DNA of 64,000 nt from Alcanivorax sp. (GTDB taxonomy: Bacteria > Pseudomonadota > Gammaproteobacteria > Pseudomonadales > Alcanivoracaceae), in assembly GCA_022565695.1 (NCBI GenBank), contig JAIUME010000004.1, positions 213,132 through 277,131 of the forward strand, written 5' to 3'. The position numbers and the translations under genes were made by a program. The notes beneath the pieces were generated by a model. That model was not told the origin of the DNA and did not search any database. It was given only the letters and a program-made list of their open reading frames with translations. Of the stretch, positions 18,190-27,444 are shown in pieces (position 1 is the stretch's first letter; each line of letters opens with the position of its first letter).

Positions 18190-18483
18190 TTATTGTAAAC
18201 GGCGCTGCAGAATGGCCAGGTAACCCGCTGACTGGGTGTGATTGGCAATGATGTCTGCCAGGGTGCGCCCGGCGGGGTCGGTGGCGCCGACATTGCCGCC
18301 TGTCTCGGCGAAGACGTCCAGGAAGCGGTCAAAATCTTCCTCGCGCAGGCTGCGATAGGCGCGTTGCAGAAGATGGAAATCGGCACTGAGCCCGCTTTCG
18401 GGTTGGCCGCCGAGAAAGGCTCTGATCTGTTCGTCGGTCATCGGCTCTCCGATCACCTTCTTCTTGTCTTTCCGCTCGCTCAT
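18190..18483 (-). CDS. PA4642-family conserved hypothetical protein
   Basis: A 97-residue protein that begins MSERKDKKKVIGEPMTDEQIRAF and continues with an ankyrin-like helical segment (FLDVFAETGGNVGATDPAGRTLADIIANH) and a YLAILQRR end. This is the layout of small Pseudomonas proteins of the PA4642 type. The ATG at 18483 has AGGAGACCTCCCC upstream, so the longer frame is unnecessary. It sits 50 bases downstream of the AarF-like kinase gene and is probably co-transcribed with it. Function is not known. Confidence 0.7.
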   Translation of the reverse strand: MSERKDKKKVIGEPMTDEQIRAFLGGQPESGLSADFHLLQRAYRSLREEDFDRFLDVFAETGGNVGATDPAGRTLADIIANHTQSAGYLAILQRRLQ

Positions 18484-18533
18484 GGGGAGGTCTCCTGCTG
18501 GGAGCGGCATTATCCGGGGGTTGTCCCGGGGAT

Positions 18534-19808
18534 TCAACCGCTGAGCGCTGGCCACCGGAACGGGATGCTGTATCGGGTCATCAGACCACCGACGGTGATC
18601 AGTACACGCACCATGGCGACGAAGGGGTCCGGGATGCGCAGATGCAGGCGGCGGAATTCATCCATCAGCGCGTGCAGGTTACTGGCGAGCGTGGCATCGC
18701 GCGTGCGCGCGGCGATCAATGCTTCCGACAGCAACGTCAGGCGGGCCTCGTCGACGCCGCCAAAACCGGCCGCTTCGAACAGGGGAAGCAACGGCGTGCT
18801 GCTCTCCCCGAGCAGCGCCATCAGCAGCAGTGTATAGCGCTGCCGATCCTCCTGGCTCAGGTGCTCCACTGCCCCGAGGTCGAGGACTGCCAGGGTCTTG
18901 TCGTCCATGGCAATAAAGTTGCCGGGATGCGGGTCGGCATGGAACAGGCCGAACTCCAGAACCTGCTGCAGGGTGCTGTCCAGCAGGGTTTCCAGTAGTG
19001 GCCGTATCCGGGCGTCATCGCCTGCCTCCAGTATCTGCGACAGGCTGGGGCCTTCCATCCACTCCGTCACCAGCAGGCGCTCGCTGCACAATGCCGGGAA
19101 CACCCGTGGCACGCGAATATTCGGACCGTGGGGCAGGGCGGCAAACTCTTCCAGATGGCGGGCTTCCTGATTGAAATCCAGCTCCCGCTCGGTGGTCGTG
19201 ATCAGTTGATTGACCACCTGACGCAGATCGACTTCCCGCAGCAGGGGCGCCAGCACGCGAGCGAGTGCGCGCAGGGCAGCGGCATCTTCATGAAACTCCT
19301 GGCGTACTTTGGGCAGCTGCAGCTTCACGGCCACATCGGTGCCGTCGGCCAGCTTCGCCCGGTGCACCTGGGCGATGGATGCCGAGGCAACGGGAATGAT
19401 GTTGAAGGCACTGAACGTCCTCGCCCAGTCCTTGCCCAGCAGTTCCTCCAGCCAGGGCTGCACATCGTCAAAATGGGCACTGGGCGCATCTTCACGCAGG
19501 GCGGTAAAGGCATCGATATAAGGCGGGGGGAGCAGATCTGGCCGGCAACTCAGGAACTGGGCGAACTTGATCCAGGCGCCGCCATTGCGGCGGCAGAGCT
19601 CGGCCACCGCCGCCGCCACATCTTCATGCAGCGGCATGCGTGCGTCTTCATCCTTGCTGCGCAGCAGATCCCTGTGCAGCCACAGGGCCTGCTGCAACTG
19701 GCGGATGGTGCCCAGAACGCGAATATAGCGGCCACGCCCGTGCCAGATAAGGCGCGGGGCGCTGATCCTGGCGCGAGCGGGCGATGCGGGCCCTGATGAT
19801 GCTGACAT
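18534..19808 (-). CDS. ABC1/AarF (UbiB-family) atypical kinase
   Basis: A 424-residue member of the ADCK/UbiB atypical kinase family, linked to ubiquinone synthesis and lipid metabolism. Diagnostic motifs are the KxGQ-type segment, here KFAQFLSCRPDLLP (Ala replaces Gly), the Ala-rich nucleotide loop VASASIAQVHRA, catalytic HADPHPGN and the metal-binding DLG (in AVLDLGAVEHL). A C-terminal hydrophobic stretch is weak compared with UbiB proper. A true ubiB usually lies with ubiE and ubiJ; here it does not, so this is probably a paralogue. A perfect palindrome TTTATG-A-CATAAA (19831-19843) lies just upstream. Confidence 0.85.
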   Translation of the reverse strand: MSASSGPASPARARISAPRLIWHGRGRYIRVLGTIRQLQQALWLHRDLLRSKDEDARMPLHEDVAAAVAELCRRNGGAWIKFAQFLSCRPDLLPPPYIDAFTALREDAPSAHFDDVQPWLEELLGKDWARTFSAFNIIPVASASIAQVHRAKLADGTDVAVKLQLPKVRQEFHEDAAALRALARVLAPLLREVDLRQVVNQLITTTERELDFNQEARHLEEFAALPHGPNIRVPRVFPALCSERLLVTEWMEGPSLSQILEAGDDARIRPLLETLLDSTLQQVLEFGLFHADPHPGNFIAMDDKTLAVLDLGAVEHLSQEDRQRYTLLLMALLGESSTPLLPLFEAAGFGGVDEARLTLLSEALIAARTRDATLASNLHALMDEFRRLHLRIPDPFVAMVRVLITVGGLMTRYSIPFRWPALSG

Positions 19809-19830
19809 ACTGACTCCCCGGTAGTGTCTC

Positions 19831-19843
19831 TTTATGACATAAA
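19831..19843. promoter_or_regulatory. Palindrome TTTATGACATAAA before the AarF-type gene
   Basis: Perfect 6-base arms around a central A, 23 bases before the minus-strand start at 19808. Possible operator or promoter element; the binder is unknown. Confidence 0.35.
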
Positions 19844-19884
19844 TGCCGGGAGTGTGTCCAAAGCCTCAGCTCTGGGCGGGCGGG

Positions 19885-21093
19885 TCAGAGACCGAGCACC
19901 ATCTTGGCAATGATATTGCGCTGGATTTCGTTGGAACCGCCGTAGATCGTTGTCGCACGGGTGTTGAGGTAGGTCGAGAGAACGGGCACACCGCCTGCGG
20001 GGCCCACCGGCGTGACATCCCCGGCCTGTTTCGGGTCCAGCGCGGCGGGCTGCCAGACCTGGTTGTAGGGGCCGAGGGCTTCGACGGCCAGTTCGGTAAT
20101 ATGCTGGGCCGCTTCCGAGCCGATGATTTTCAGCATTGAGGAGATGGCGCCGGGGTTCTGGCCGCCTTCCAGTGCGGACATGACTTTCAGCTCTGCGGCC
20201 TCCACAGCGCGCAAATTGACTTCCGCCCGGGCCAGCTTGAGACGGAACTGCTCGTCGTCCATGGGCCGCTCACCCGGATAACCCTGGCTGGCCAGATGAC
20301 GGACCTTCTGCAGCGAAACGTGCAGGCGCGGGCTGTAGGCCTGGCCACCGCGTTCGAACTCCAGCAGGTATTTGGCCACACTCCAGCCATCATTTTCCTG
20401 GCCGACCACATTGCATACGGGCACTCGCACATCTTCGAAGAACACCTGGTTCTGCTCGTGCTCGCCACTGATGCTGATGATCGGATCAATGGTCAGCCCC
20501 GGGGTCTTCATGTCCAGCAGCAGGAAGGTGATGCCCTGCTGTGGCTTGCCGTCGGAGTGGGTGCGCACCAGCAGAAACATATGGCTGGCGTGGTGGGCAT
20601 AGGTCGTCCAGATCTTGGAGCCGTTCAGCACATAGTGATCACCGTCGCGCTCGGCGCGCAGCTTCAGCGACGCCAGATCGGAGCCCGACTGTGGCTCGGA
20701 ATAGCCCTGACACCAGAAATGGTCGCCGCTGAGCATCGGTGGCAGATAGGTATTCTGCTGTGCTGTGGAGCCCTTGCCGATCAGACACGGGCCGCACATG
20801 TCCAGGCCCATGGGGAGCAGACGCGGGGCATCGGCGGCAGCGGTTTCCACCGCATAGAGATAATGCCGTGTGATGCTCCAGCCGGTACCGCCAAAGGCTT
20901 CCGGCCAGGACGGCGCCGCCCAGCCTTTCTTCTCGTGCAGAATGCGCTGCCATGCCATGGCGGCATCAAAATCCGCAAACACGCTGGTCATCAGGGCGCC
21001 TGCCCGGCGCAGTTCCGGCGTGAGGTTGTCGTTGAGAAAATCCCGGACTTCTTCCTGGAACTGGCGGTCTTCGGCAGATAGCGTGAGCTTCAT
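19885..21093 (-). CDS. Acyl-CoA dehydrogenase
   Basis: A 402-residue FAD enzyme that introduces a trans-2 double bond into acyl-CoA. The N-terminal helical domain begins MKLTLSAEDRQFQEEVRDFL; the middle domain has WCQGYSEPQSGSDLASL and SKIWTTYAHHA, the FAD/substrate loop. The C-terminus ends TTIYGGSNEIQRNIIAKMVLGL. In this sub-group the residue at the usual catalytic Glu position of MCAD-type enzymes (IYEG) is Gly (IYGG), as in several FadE-like and pimeloyl-type dehydrogenases. The ATG at 21093 is chosen by family alignment over a longer frame to 21147. A perfect 10-base palindrome lies 62 bases upstream. The substrate chain is not defined. Confidence 0.9.
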   Translation of the reverse strand: MKLTLSAEDRQFQEEVRDFLNDNLTPELRRAGALMTSVFADFDAAMAWQRILHEKKGWAAPSWPEAFGGTGWSITRHYLYAVETAAADAPRLLPMGLDMCGPCLIGKGSTAQQNTYLPPMLSGDHFWCQGYSEPQSGSDLASLKLRAERDGDHYVLNGSKIWTTYAHHASHMFLLVRTHSDGKPQQGITFLLLDMKTPGLTIDPIISISGEHEQNQVFFEDVRVPVCNVVGQENDGWSVAKYLLEFERGGQAYSPRLHVSLQKVRHLASQGYPGERPMDDEQFRLKLARAEVNLRAVEAAELKVMSALEGGQNPGAISSMLKIIGSEAAQHITELAVEALGPYNQVWQPAALDPKQAGDVTPVGPAGGVPVLSTYLNTRATTIYGGSNEIQRNIIAKMVLGL

Positions 21094-21155
21094 GATCTGG
21101 TGATCCCCGTGCATGGGCGGCTGGCAGATGAGCGCATAAGGTACCAATGACGGCT

Positions 21156-21179
21156 GAGTATGACCACTGGGTCATACTC
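21156..21179. promoter_or_regulatory. Perfect 10-base palindrome before the acyl-CoA dehydrogenase
   Basis: GAGTATGACC, a 4-base spacer ACTG, then the exact complement GGTCATACTC. The position in the minus-strand promoter region and the TetR-like form suggest a repressor operator, possibly acyl-CoA responsive (inference). Its core TGACC-N4-GGTCA matches the site at 2126-2139. Confidence 0.6.
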
Positions 21180-21238
21180 GCCGGGGAGACATTTTCGCCC
21201 AGCTTTTTGATGGCCCTTGTCAGGCTGGGGCCTGCGCG

Positions 21239-21715
21239 TCAGCGCGATACTGCCAGGCTACGACCCAGGGTGCGGATCAGCATGATGCGGTCTTCCCGGT
21301 TCAGCATCTCGCCGATGGTCCAGTCCGTGGCATGTCGCCGCAGCGCCAGGCTGGGCAGGTAGAAATCGTTTTCCGGGATATGGCTGTGCAAATGGAGGCC
21401 GTAGCGCTCCAGCGTGATGGTCTCCACCGGATGGCGGCGGCCCCGGGCAATACTCACCTGGTGCGGTGCCAGGGTGATCACTTCCTGCCAGCAAGTGCGA
21501 CTGTTGCCGTACCACAGCGCCCAGCACAGCAGCGCGGCCCCCAGGCCACAGAAAGGCACCACCAGCCAGGCACCCCTGAGGATAAACAGGGTAGCGATGA
21601 GCAGCGCAGCGGCGATGACAACCAGAATCATCCGCCGGGTCTGGCCCCAGCTGGCTGAGCGGTTCGGCAGCAGTATGAAACGTTCGAGATCAGCTTCCCT
21701 GTGATGAATGACCAT
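21239..21715 (-). CDS. DUF2244 membrane protein
   Basis: About 158 residues with a short polar N-terminus (HREADLERFILLPNRSASW), two adjacent transmembrane helices (RMILVVIAAALLIATLFILR and LVVPFCGLGAALLCWALWY), then a soluble PH-like C-terminal domain. This is the DUF2244 pattern, often found near cytochrome oxidase genes in other proteobacteria. No such genes are near. Start choice (21715 or 21751) is uncertain because neither has a clear ribosome-binding site. Function unknown. Confidence 0.75.
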   Translation of the reverse strand: MVIHHREADLERFILLPNRSASWGQTRRMILVVIAAALLIATLFILRGAWLVVPFCGLGAALLCWALWYGNSRTCWQEVITLAPHQVSIARGRRHPVETITLERYGLHLHSHIPENDFYLPSLALRRHATDWTIGEMLNREDRIMLIRTLGRSLAVSR

Positions 21716-21812
21716 GACCAGGCACCACGCGAACCGGAGGGTTGCACACATAACAGCACATTGGTGAATGTCAGGACAAGCAGGGGAGAGGGATTGCAGG
21801 AGGGAACAACAA

Positions 21813-21843
21813 CTGGCTCGTGCCGCAAGGCGGCACGAGCCAG
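21813..21843 (-). terminator. Rho-independent terminator of the HU-like gene
   Basis: Perfect 14-base stem (CTGGCTCGTGCCGC and complement) with a 3-base loop, 14 bases past the stop of the minus-strand HU-like gene; read on that strand it is followed by TTGTTGTTCC. Confidence 0.85.
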
Positions 21844-21856
21844 CTGCGGGGCGCTC

Positions 21857-22264
21857 TTAGCTGACCGCCATGTCTTTCAGTTTTTTCAGCGGACGGATCT
21901 TGACCGCTGTGCTGGCCGGCTTGGCCTTGAACACGGTCTCTTCACCGGTGAACGGGTTGATGCCCTTGCGCGCCTTGGTGGCCGGCTTTTTCACGGTGGT
22001 GATTTTCATCAGGCCTGGCAGTGTGAACTGGCCAGCCCCACGCTTCTTGACGTGCCCTTCGATGATGCTGGTCAGCTCTTCCATTACCGCAGTGACCTGT
22101 TTCTTGGTCAGACCGGTGGACTCCGCGATGCTGGCGGTGACCTGCGTCTTGCTCATGGGTTCGGTGATTGCCTTGACCTTGCGAGCGGCGACCGGAGCGG
22201 CAGCCTTGGCAGCGGGTTTTTTGGCGACGGTTTTCTTGGCGGCAGCTTTCTTTTTAACGGCCAT
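21857..22264 (-). CDS. HU/IHF-like DNA-binding protein with Lys/Ala-rich N-terminal tail
   Basis: A 135-residue nucleoid-type protein. The first 33 residues are a Lys/Ala/Pro histone H1-like tail (MAVKKKAAAKKTVAKKP...), followed by a single HU domain (MSKTQVTASIAESTGLTKKQV ... VKKRGAGQFTLPGLMKI ... RKGINPFTGEETVFKAKPAS). The NPxTGE-type arm motif is typical of HU. The ATG at 22264 is selected because the tail begins there; a sigma-70-like promoter lies 52-80 bases upstream and a strong terminator follows the stop, so it is monocistronic. Such proteins are abundant in Pseudomonadales and compact DNA. Confidence 0.88.
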   Translation of the reverse strand: MAVKKKAAAKKTVAKKPAAKAAAPVAARKVKAITEPMSKTQVTASIAESTGLTKKQVTAVMEELTSIIEGHVKKRGAGQFTLPGLMKITTVKKPATKARKGINPFTGEETVFKAKPASTAVKIRPLKKLKDMAVS

Positions 22265-22315
22265 GGATTTGCGTACCCCTGTCTGAGTTGCTGTTTTACG
22301 GTGTGTTCCGCGCCT

Positions 22316-22344
22316 GTTATATGCGATGAAGCGGGTGTCAGCAA
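22316..22344 (-). promoter_or_regulatory. Sigma-70-like promoter of the HU-like gene
   Basis: On the minus strand TTGCTG (22344-22339) and TATAAC (22321-22316) are spaced by 17 bases, ending 52 bases before the ATG at 22264. Confidence 0.6.
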
Positions 22345-22383
22345 GCATTTGAGCCCTGTTTTTCAGGGTTTTTTTGCAATTCA

Positions 22384-22428
22384 GGGTGTATGGAGGGGTG
22401 TATGAAGAGGGTATGGAGGGGGTATAGA
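22384..22428. repeat. Four imperfect 11-12 base tandem repeats between HU and aspS
   Basis: Four purine-rich units of the form GGGTGTATGGA occur head to tail in the divergent gap (22265-22543). The same gap has a small CCCTG/CAGGG hairpin followed by seven Ts on the plus strand (22354-22375). Confidence 0.6.
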
Positions 22429-22482
22429 GGCTGAGTGACTGCCATATGGCGTACCGGCATGGCTGCCTGACGGGCGAGCCGC

Positions 22483-22488
22483 TATACT
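22483..22488 (+). promoter_or_regulatory. Candidate -10 box of aspS
   Basis: TATACT lies 55 bases before the aspS start in otherwise GC-rich sequence; a convincing -35 box is not seen. Confidence 0.35.
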
Positions 22489-22543
22489 ATGCCGCCTTTC
22501 GCGGCCTGATGCCGCGCCGTCTGATCCAGCGGAACGAGATGTT

Positions 22544-24310
22544 ATGCGAAGCCATTATTGCGGTGATTTGAGAGCCTCCCACGACGGGGAGCAGGTGACC
22601 TTGTGCGGTTGGGTACATCGCCGCCGGGACCATGGCGGGGTAATCTTCCTCGACCTGCGTGACCGGGCCGGCCTGGTGCAGGTGGTCTTCGATCCCGATA
22701 CGGTAGAGGCGTTTGCCCTGGCCGACAGGATGCGCAGCGAATATGTGGTGCAGGTGCAGGGCCGGGTACGTCTGCGCGATGACGCCGTGCGCAACAGCCG
22801 TATGAGCACCGGCGACATCGAGGTGCTGGGCACCGGGCTGACCCTGCTCAATACCTCCGAGACACCGCCCTTCGAGCTGGACGAGCACAGCCAGGCGGGC
22901 GAGGAAGTGCGCCTGAAGTACCGCTACCTGGATCTGCGTCGCCCGGAAGTGCTGGCCAGTTTCCGGTTCCGCTCGAAACTGACTGCTGCGGTGCGCAGCG
23001 CCCTGGAAGAGCAGGGGTTCATGGACGTGGAAACGCCCATCCTGACCAAGGCAACCCCGGAAGGTGCGCGGGACTATCTCGTCCCCAGCCGCACCCATCC
23101 GGGCAGTTTCTTTGCGCTGCCGCAGTCGCCGCAGCTGTTCAAGCAGTTGCTGATGGTGGCCGGTTTCGATCGCTACTATCAGATTGCCAAGTGTTTTCGC
23201 GATGAAGATCTGCGTGCAGATCGCCAGCCTGAATTTACCCAGATCGACCTTGAAGCCTCTTTCGTGACCGAGAACGACATCATCTCGATCACCGAGGCCA
23301 TGGTGCGCAAGGTGTTTGCGCAGCTGCTGGATGTGACGCTGCCGGAATTCCCGCGCATGCCGTTCGCTGAGGCCATGCGCCGCTTCGGCTCCGACAAGCC
23401 GGATCTGCGTATCCCGCTGGAGCTGGTGGATATCGCTGATCTGCTGGCGGGTGTGGAATTCAAGGTCTTCGCCGGCCCGGCCAACGACCCGAAAGGGCGC
23501 GTTGCTGCGTTGCGGGTACCGGGTGGCTGCGAGATGAGCCGCAAGGAGATTGACGAGTACACGAAGTTTGTCGGCATCTACGGCGCGCGCGGGCTGGCCT
23601 ACATCAAGGTCAATGATCTGGCTGCGGGCAACGAAGGGCTGCAATCGCCGATTCTGAAGTTCCTGACGGACGATGCCATCGCCGGCATTCTGTCGCGCAC
23701 CGGCGCGCAGACCGGCGACCTGATCTTCTTCGGCGCGGACAAGGCCAAGGTGGTCAACGAAGCGCTGGGCGCGCTGCGTGTGCGTGTCGGCCACGACCGT
23801 GGTCTGGTCGAGGGAGACTGGGCGCCGTTGTGGGTGGTCGACTTCCCCATGTTTGAAGAGGATGACGAGGGCCATTGGGCTGCCCTGCATCACCCCTTCA
23901 CCATGCCGTCCTGTTCTGCGGAGGAGTTGGCTGCCAACCCCGGCGCCGCCTTGTCCAAAGCCTATGACATGGTACTCAACGGTACGGAACTGGGTGGCGG
24001 CTCCATCCGTATCCACGAGCCAGCCATGCAGCGGGCGGTCTTCAAGGCACTGGGTATCAGCGATGAGGAAGCAGAAGAGAAATTCGGCTTCCTGCTGGAT
24101 GCGCTCAAGTTCGGCGCGCCGCCCCATGGCGGTCTGGCCTTTGGTCTGGACCGCATGGTGATGCTGATGACGGGTGTGGATTCCATCCGTGATGTGATTG
24201 CGTTTCCGAAGACCCAGACGGCGGCTTGCCCCCTGACACATGCCCCGGCTGAGGTCGCCACGCGTCAATTGCGTGAGCTGGGTATCCAACTACGCAAAAC
24301 GGATGCCTGA
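22544..24310 (+). CDS. aspS: Aspartyl-tRNA synthetase
   Basis: A 588-residue class IIb synthetase. The N-terminal OB anticodon-binding domain reads [24 protein letters not shown]; class II motif 2 is [26 protein letters not shown] ([16 protein letters not shown]); motif 3 is [15 protein letters not shown]. The bacterial GAD insertion lies in the middle. His30 in the RDHGG loop corresponds to the His reported for non-discriminating enzymes such as that of Pseudomonas aeruginosa, which also charge tRNA-Asn and depend on GatCAB transamidation (inference). It is followed after 43 bases by yebC, a common order. Confidence 0.97.
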   Translation: MRSHYCGDLRASHDGEQVTLCGWVHRRRDHGGVIFLDLRDRAGLVQVVFDPDTVEAFALADRMRSEYVVQVQGRVRLRDDAVRNSRMSTGDIEVLGTGLTLLNTSETPPFELDEHSQAGEEVRLKYRYLDLRRPEVLASFRFRSKLTAAVRSALEEQGFMDVETPILTKATPEGARDYLVPSRTHPGSFFALPQSPQLFKQLLMVAGFDRYYQIAKCFRDEDLRADRQPEFTQIDLEASFVTENDIISITEAMVRKVFAQLLDVTLPEFPRMPFAEAMRRFGSDKPDLRIPLELVDIADLLAGVEFKVFAGPANDPKGRVAALRVPGGCEMSRKEIDEYTKFVGIYGARGLAYIKVNDLAAGNEGLQSPILKFLTDDAIAGILSRTGAQTGDLIFFGADKAKVVNEALGALRVRVGHDRGLVEGDWAPLWVVDFPMFEEDDEGHWAALHHPFTMPSCSAEELAANPGAALSKAYDMVLNGTELGGGSIRIHEPAMQRAVFKALGISDEEAEEKFGFLLDALKFGAPPHGGLAFGLDRMVMLMTGVDSIRDVIAFPKTQTAACPLTHAPAEVATRQLRELGIQLRKTDA

Positions 24311-24353
24311 TACATATATATAGCTGATGCACAGATAAAAGAACGAGGTTGCC

Positions 24354-25094
24354 ATGGCCGGCCACAGTAAATGGGCAAACATCAAGCACCGCAAGGCGGC
24401 CCAGGACGCCAGGCGGGGCAAGGTCTTTACCAAGCTGATTCGTGAAATCACTGTGGCGGCCCGCCTCGGCGGCCCGGAGCCCAACGACAATCCGCGCTTG
24501 CGGGCGGTGGTGGACAAGGCGCTGACCGCCAACATGACCCGGGACACCATCGACCGGGCCATCAAGCGCGGCGTCGGCGCGGATGATGGCGCCGACATGT
24601 CCGAGATCACCTATGAGGGCTATGGGCCCAGCGGGGTAGCGGTGCTGGTGGAAACCATGACCGACAACGTCAACCGCACGGTGTCGGATGTGCGCCACGG
24701 CTTCACCAAACACGGCGGTAATCTGGGCACCAGTGGGTCTGTGGCGTATCTGTTCGCCAAGCGCGGCGAGATCATTCTGGAGCCGGGCCCCGAGGAAGAT
24801 ACCCTGCTGGAGTTGGCCCTGGAGGCCGGGGCAGAAGATGTGCAGGCCCACGAGGACGGTTCCTTTACCGTGATTACCGCGGCCGACCGCAGTTTCGGCG
24901 AGGTGGTGGATGCGCTCAAGGCGGCGGGCATCGAGCCGGCCAACGCCGAGGTGACCATGCACCCGAGCACGGAAGCCGAAGTGGATGGTGATACCGCCGC
25001 CACTGTGATGAAAATGATCGATCACCTGGAAGACCTGGACGATGTGCAGAATGTGTACACCAATGTCCGTTTGCCGGATGACTTCGAGCTCTGA
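24354..25094 (+). CDS. yebC: YebC/PmpR-family transcription or translation factor
   Basis: A 246-residue soluble protein with the universal start [26 protein letters not shown] segment and the middle [17 protein letters not shown] motif, characteristic of YebC. Members act as DNA-binding regulators in some bacteria (PmpR) and, more recently, as factors relieving ribosome stalling at proline stretches. It lies directly before ruvCAB, a conserved neighbourhood in gammaproteobacteria, with 69 bases to ruvC. Confidence 0.95.
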   Translation: MAGHSKWANIKHRKAAQDARRGKVFTKLIREITVAARLGGPEPNDNPRLRAVVDKALTANMTRDTIDRAIKRGVGADDGADMSEITYEGYGPSGVAVLVETMTDNVNRTVSDVRHGFTKHGGNLGTSGSVAYLFAKRGEIILEPGPEEDTLLELALEAGAEDVQAHEDGSFTVITAADRSFGEVVDALKAAGIEPANAEVTMHPSTEAEVDGDTAATVMKMIDHLEDLDDVQNVYTNVRLPDDFEL

Positions 25095-25163
25095 ATCCGA
25101 GCATGGCGTGCAGCGCTGCAAACGGGCCTTGCATACTGTCCATAAGTTGAGTATCAATGCCGC

Positions 25164-25682
25164 ATGACACGCATACTCGGCATTGACCCTGGTTCCCGGT
25201 TCACCGGTTACGGCCTGATTGATCAGGTCGGCCAGACTTCTCGAATGGTTGCCTGTGGCACCATTGCTACCAGCGGTGATGATATCGCGCCCCGGCTGGG
25301 CCAGATCTTTCGGGAGCTGGCCCAGGTGGTGGATCTCCATAGCCCGGTAGAAGTGGGCATCGAAAAAGTCTTCATGGCACGGAACGCCGATTCGGCCCTT
25401 AAACTGGGTCAGGCCCGCGGGGCTGCGATTGCTGCGGTGGTACAGCGTGATCTGCCGGTGTTCGAATACTCCGCGCGGCAGGTCAAGCAGGCCCTGGTAG
25501 GACGCGGCGGTGCGGAAAAACAACAAGTGGCGCAGATGGTCTGTTACCTGCTGGGTCTTGAAAAGACGCCTCAGGCAGATGCTGCTGATGCCCTGGCCAT
25601 CGCCATCTGTCACGCCCATATGCGGGTGACGCTGGCGCGCATGGCTGGCGCGACCGCCATACGACGAGGGCGCATCCGATGA
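25164..25682 (+). CDS. ruvC: Holliday junction resolvase RuvC
   Basis: A 172-residue RNase H-fold nuclease that cuts Holliday junctions symmetrically. Catalytic acidic residues are visible: Asp in [14 protein letters not shown] near the start, Glu in [15 protein letters not shown], and two Asp in the [15 protein letters not shown] segment. Length is typical (E. coli 173). Its stop overlaps the ruvA start by four bases (ATGA at 25679). No LexA-box match is seen upstream, in line with Pseudomonas, where ruvCAB is not clearly an SOS operon. Confidence 0.97.
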   Translation: MTRILGIDPGSRFTGYGLIDQVGQTSRMVACGTIATSGDDIAPRLGQIFRELAQVVDLHSPVEVGIEKVFMARNADSALKLGQARGAAIAAVVQRDLPVFEYSARQVKQALVGRGGAEKQQVAQMVCYLLGLEKTPQADAADALAIAICHAHMRVTLARMAGATAIRRGRIR

Positions 25683-26293
25683 TAGGACGTCTGCGCGGCA
25701 TTCTGATCGAAGCCCGCCCGCCGCAATTGCTGGTGGAGGTGGGTGGCGTCGGCTACGAAGTCGAAGCACCGATGACAGCGTTCTACCAACAGACCCCGCC
25801 CGGCCAGGAAATCCTGCTGCACACGCATCTTGTGGTGCGCGAAGACGCGCAGCTGCTGTACGGGTTTATCGAGCGCTTCGAGCGTGAGCTGTTCCGGGCG
25901 CTGATCAAGGTCAATGGTGTTGGTCCGAAAATGGCACTGGGCATTCTTTCCGGCATCGAAGCGGCGCGCCTGGTGCGCTGTATCGAAGAGCAGGATACGA
26001 CCTCACTGGTGCGCGTGCCCGGCATTGGCAAGAAAACCGCCGAGCGCCTGGTCATCGAGATGCGCGACCGTATCGGGCGCCTTGAAGGCGCAGTGTCGAT
26101 CACCGGGACATCCGGCGCGTCGTTGCCGGCGGGCAGCGCACGGCACGATGCGGTGGCAGCGCTGGAAGCACTGGGCTATCGCCCCAAAGACGCCGAGCAG
26201 GCGCTGGCGAAGGTGCTGGATGCCGGTACCGGGAATGACAGCCTCGATAGTGCCGAACTGATTCGTCTGGCGCTGAAGAATCTTGCGCGATGA
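25679..26293 (+). CDS. ruvA: Holliday junction branch migration protein RuvA
   Basis: A 204-residue junction-binding subunit. It begins [28 protein letters not shown] (OB domain); two helix-hairpin-helix motifs follow ([16 protein letters not shown] and [16 protein letters not shown]). The C-terminal domain III ([21 protein letters not shown]) contacts RuvB. It is translationally coupled to ruvC and followed after 32 bases by ruvB. Confidence 0.97.
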   Translation: MIGRLRGILIEARPPQLLVEVGGVGYEVEAPMTAFYQQTPPGQEILLHTHLVVREDAQLLYGFIERFERELFRALIKVNGVGPKMALGILSGIEAARLVRCIEEQDTTSLVRVPGIGKKTAERLVIEMRDRIGRLEGAVSITGTSGASLPAGSARHDAVAALEALGYRPKDAEQALAKVLDAGTGNDSLDSAELIRLALKNLAR

Positions 26294-26325
26294 TGCTTTT
26301 ATGCCGTTCATGAACAGGAGTGATC

Positions 26326-27399
26326 ATGGATACTGAACGGATTATTTCTGCGGAGACCAGTCCGGGGGACGAGCAACTTGAGCGGGTGATTCGCCCGGCG
26401 AGTCTGGCGGACTACCGTGGCCAGCCGAAAGTCACCCAGCGCATGGAAATCTTTATTGATGCCGCCAGGATGCGCAAGGAAGCGCTGGATCACACCCTGT
26501 TGTTCGGTCCGCCGGGCCTCGGCAAGACCACGCTCGCCAACATCATTGCCCGGGAGATGGGGGCAGACCTGAAAAGCACCTCGGGGCCGGTACTGGAAAA
26601 AGCCGGCGATCTGGCTGCCCTGTTGACCAATCTCGAACCCGGTGACGTCCTGTTCGTGGACGAAATTCACCGTCTCTCGCCCGTGGTGGAGGAGATCCTC
26701 TATCCCGCCATGGAAGACTATCAGCTGGATATCATGATCGGCGAAGGGCCGGCAGCGCGCTCCATCAAGATCGAGTTGCCGCCGTTTACACTCGTGGGCG
26801 CGACCACCCGTGCCGGGCTGCTGACAGCACCGCTGCGTGATCGCTTCGGCATCGTTCAGCGACTTGAATTTTACTCGGTTGAGGATCTGACCGGCATCGT
26901 CACACGCTCCTGCGATATTTTCGGCCTGAGCGCCGACGCCGATGGTGCCAGTGAAATTGCCCGCCGCGCCCGGGGCACACCACGTATTGCCAACCGTTTG
27001 CTGCGCCGCGTGAGGGACTATGCCGAAGTGCGTGGCGACGGGCGTATCACCGGCGACATCGCCCGCGCTGCCCTGGATATGCTGGAAGTGGATGCCTGTG
27101 GCCTGGACGGCACCGACCGTCGCCTGCTGCTCACCATGATGGAGAAATTCGACGGGGGCCCCGTGGGGTTGGAAAGCCTGGCTGCCGCACTCAACGAGGA
27201 TACCGGCACCCTGGAGGAGGTCGTCGAACCCTACCTGATTCAGCAGGGCTTTATCCATCGCACGCCCCGGGGGCGCCAGGTGACCAACCATGCCTGGCGG
27301 CATTTCGGCCTGCGGGCGCCGAAGCGCGACAATGTGGGTGGCAGCGTGGGTGGCAGCAATGTTGGCGGAAATAGTGCCGGTGACCTGTTCGATGGCTGA
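26326..27399 (+). CDS. ruvB: Holliday junction branch migration ATPase RuvB
   Basis: A 357-residue AAA+ helicase motor. Walker A is [15 protein letters not shown], Walker [13 protein letters not shown], sensor [10 protein letters not shown] and the arginine-finger region [10 protein letters not shown]; a winged-helix C-terminal domain follows ([16 protein letters not shown]). The ATG at 26326 is preferred because AGGAG lies 6 bases before it; an in-frame GTG at 26320 is also open. After the conserved end the protein carries a Gly/Ser/Asn-rich tail made partly of a duplicated VGGS unit, which lengthens it slightly compared with most RuvB proteins. Confidence 0.97.
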   Translation: MDTERIISAETSPGDEQLERVIRPASLADYRGQPKVTQRMEIFIDAARMRKEALDHTLLFGPPGLGKTTLANIIAREMGADLKSTSGPVLEKAGDLAALLTNLEPGDVLFVDEIHRLSPVVEEILYPAMEDYQLDIMIGEGPAARSIKIELPPFTLVGATTRAGLLTAPLRDRFGIVQRLEFYSVEDLTGIVTRSCDIFGLSADADGASEIARRARGTPRIANRLLRRVRDYAEVRGDGRITGDIARAALDMLEVDACGLDGTDRRLLLTMMEKFDGGPVGLESLAAALNEDTGTLEEVVEPYLIQQGFIHRTPRGRQVTNHAWRHFGLRAPKRDNVGGSVGGSNVGGNSAGDLFDG

Positions 27400-27444
27400 A
27401 TATTTGCGGCGGTTTAACACTTTTTTCGACAAACGGCAGGTCTC

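Noticed and set aside
22487..24289. A 600-residue open frame on the minus strand opposite aspS
   Set aside because: It mirrors the strongly conserved aspS frame, has no motif and arises from GC-rich codon bias.
25095..25163. LexA box before ruvC
   Set aside because: The CTGT in the gap lacks a paired ACAG at the right distance.
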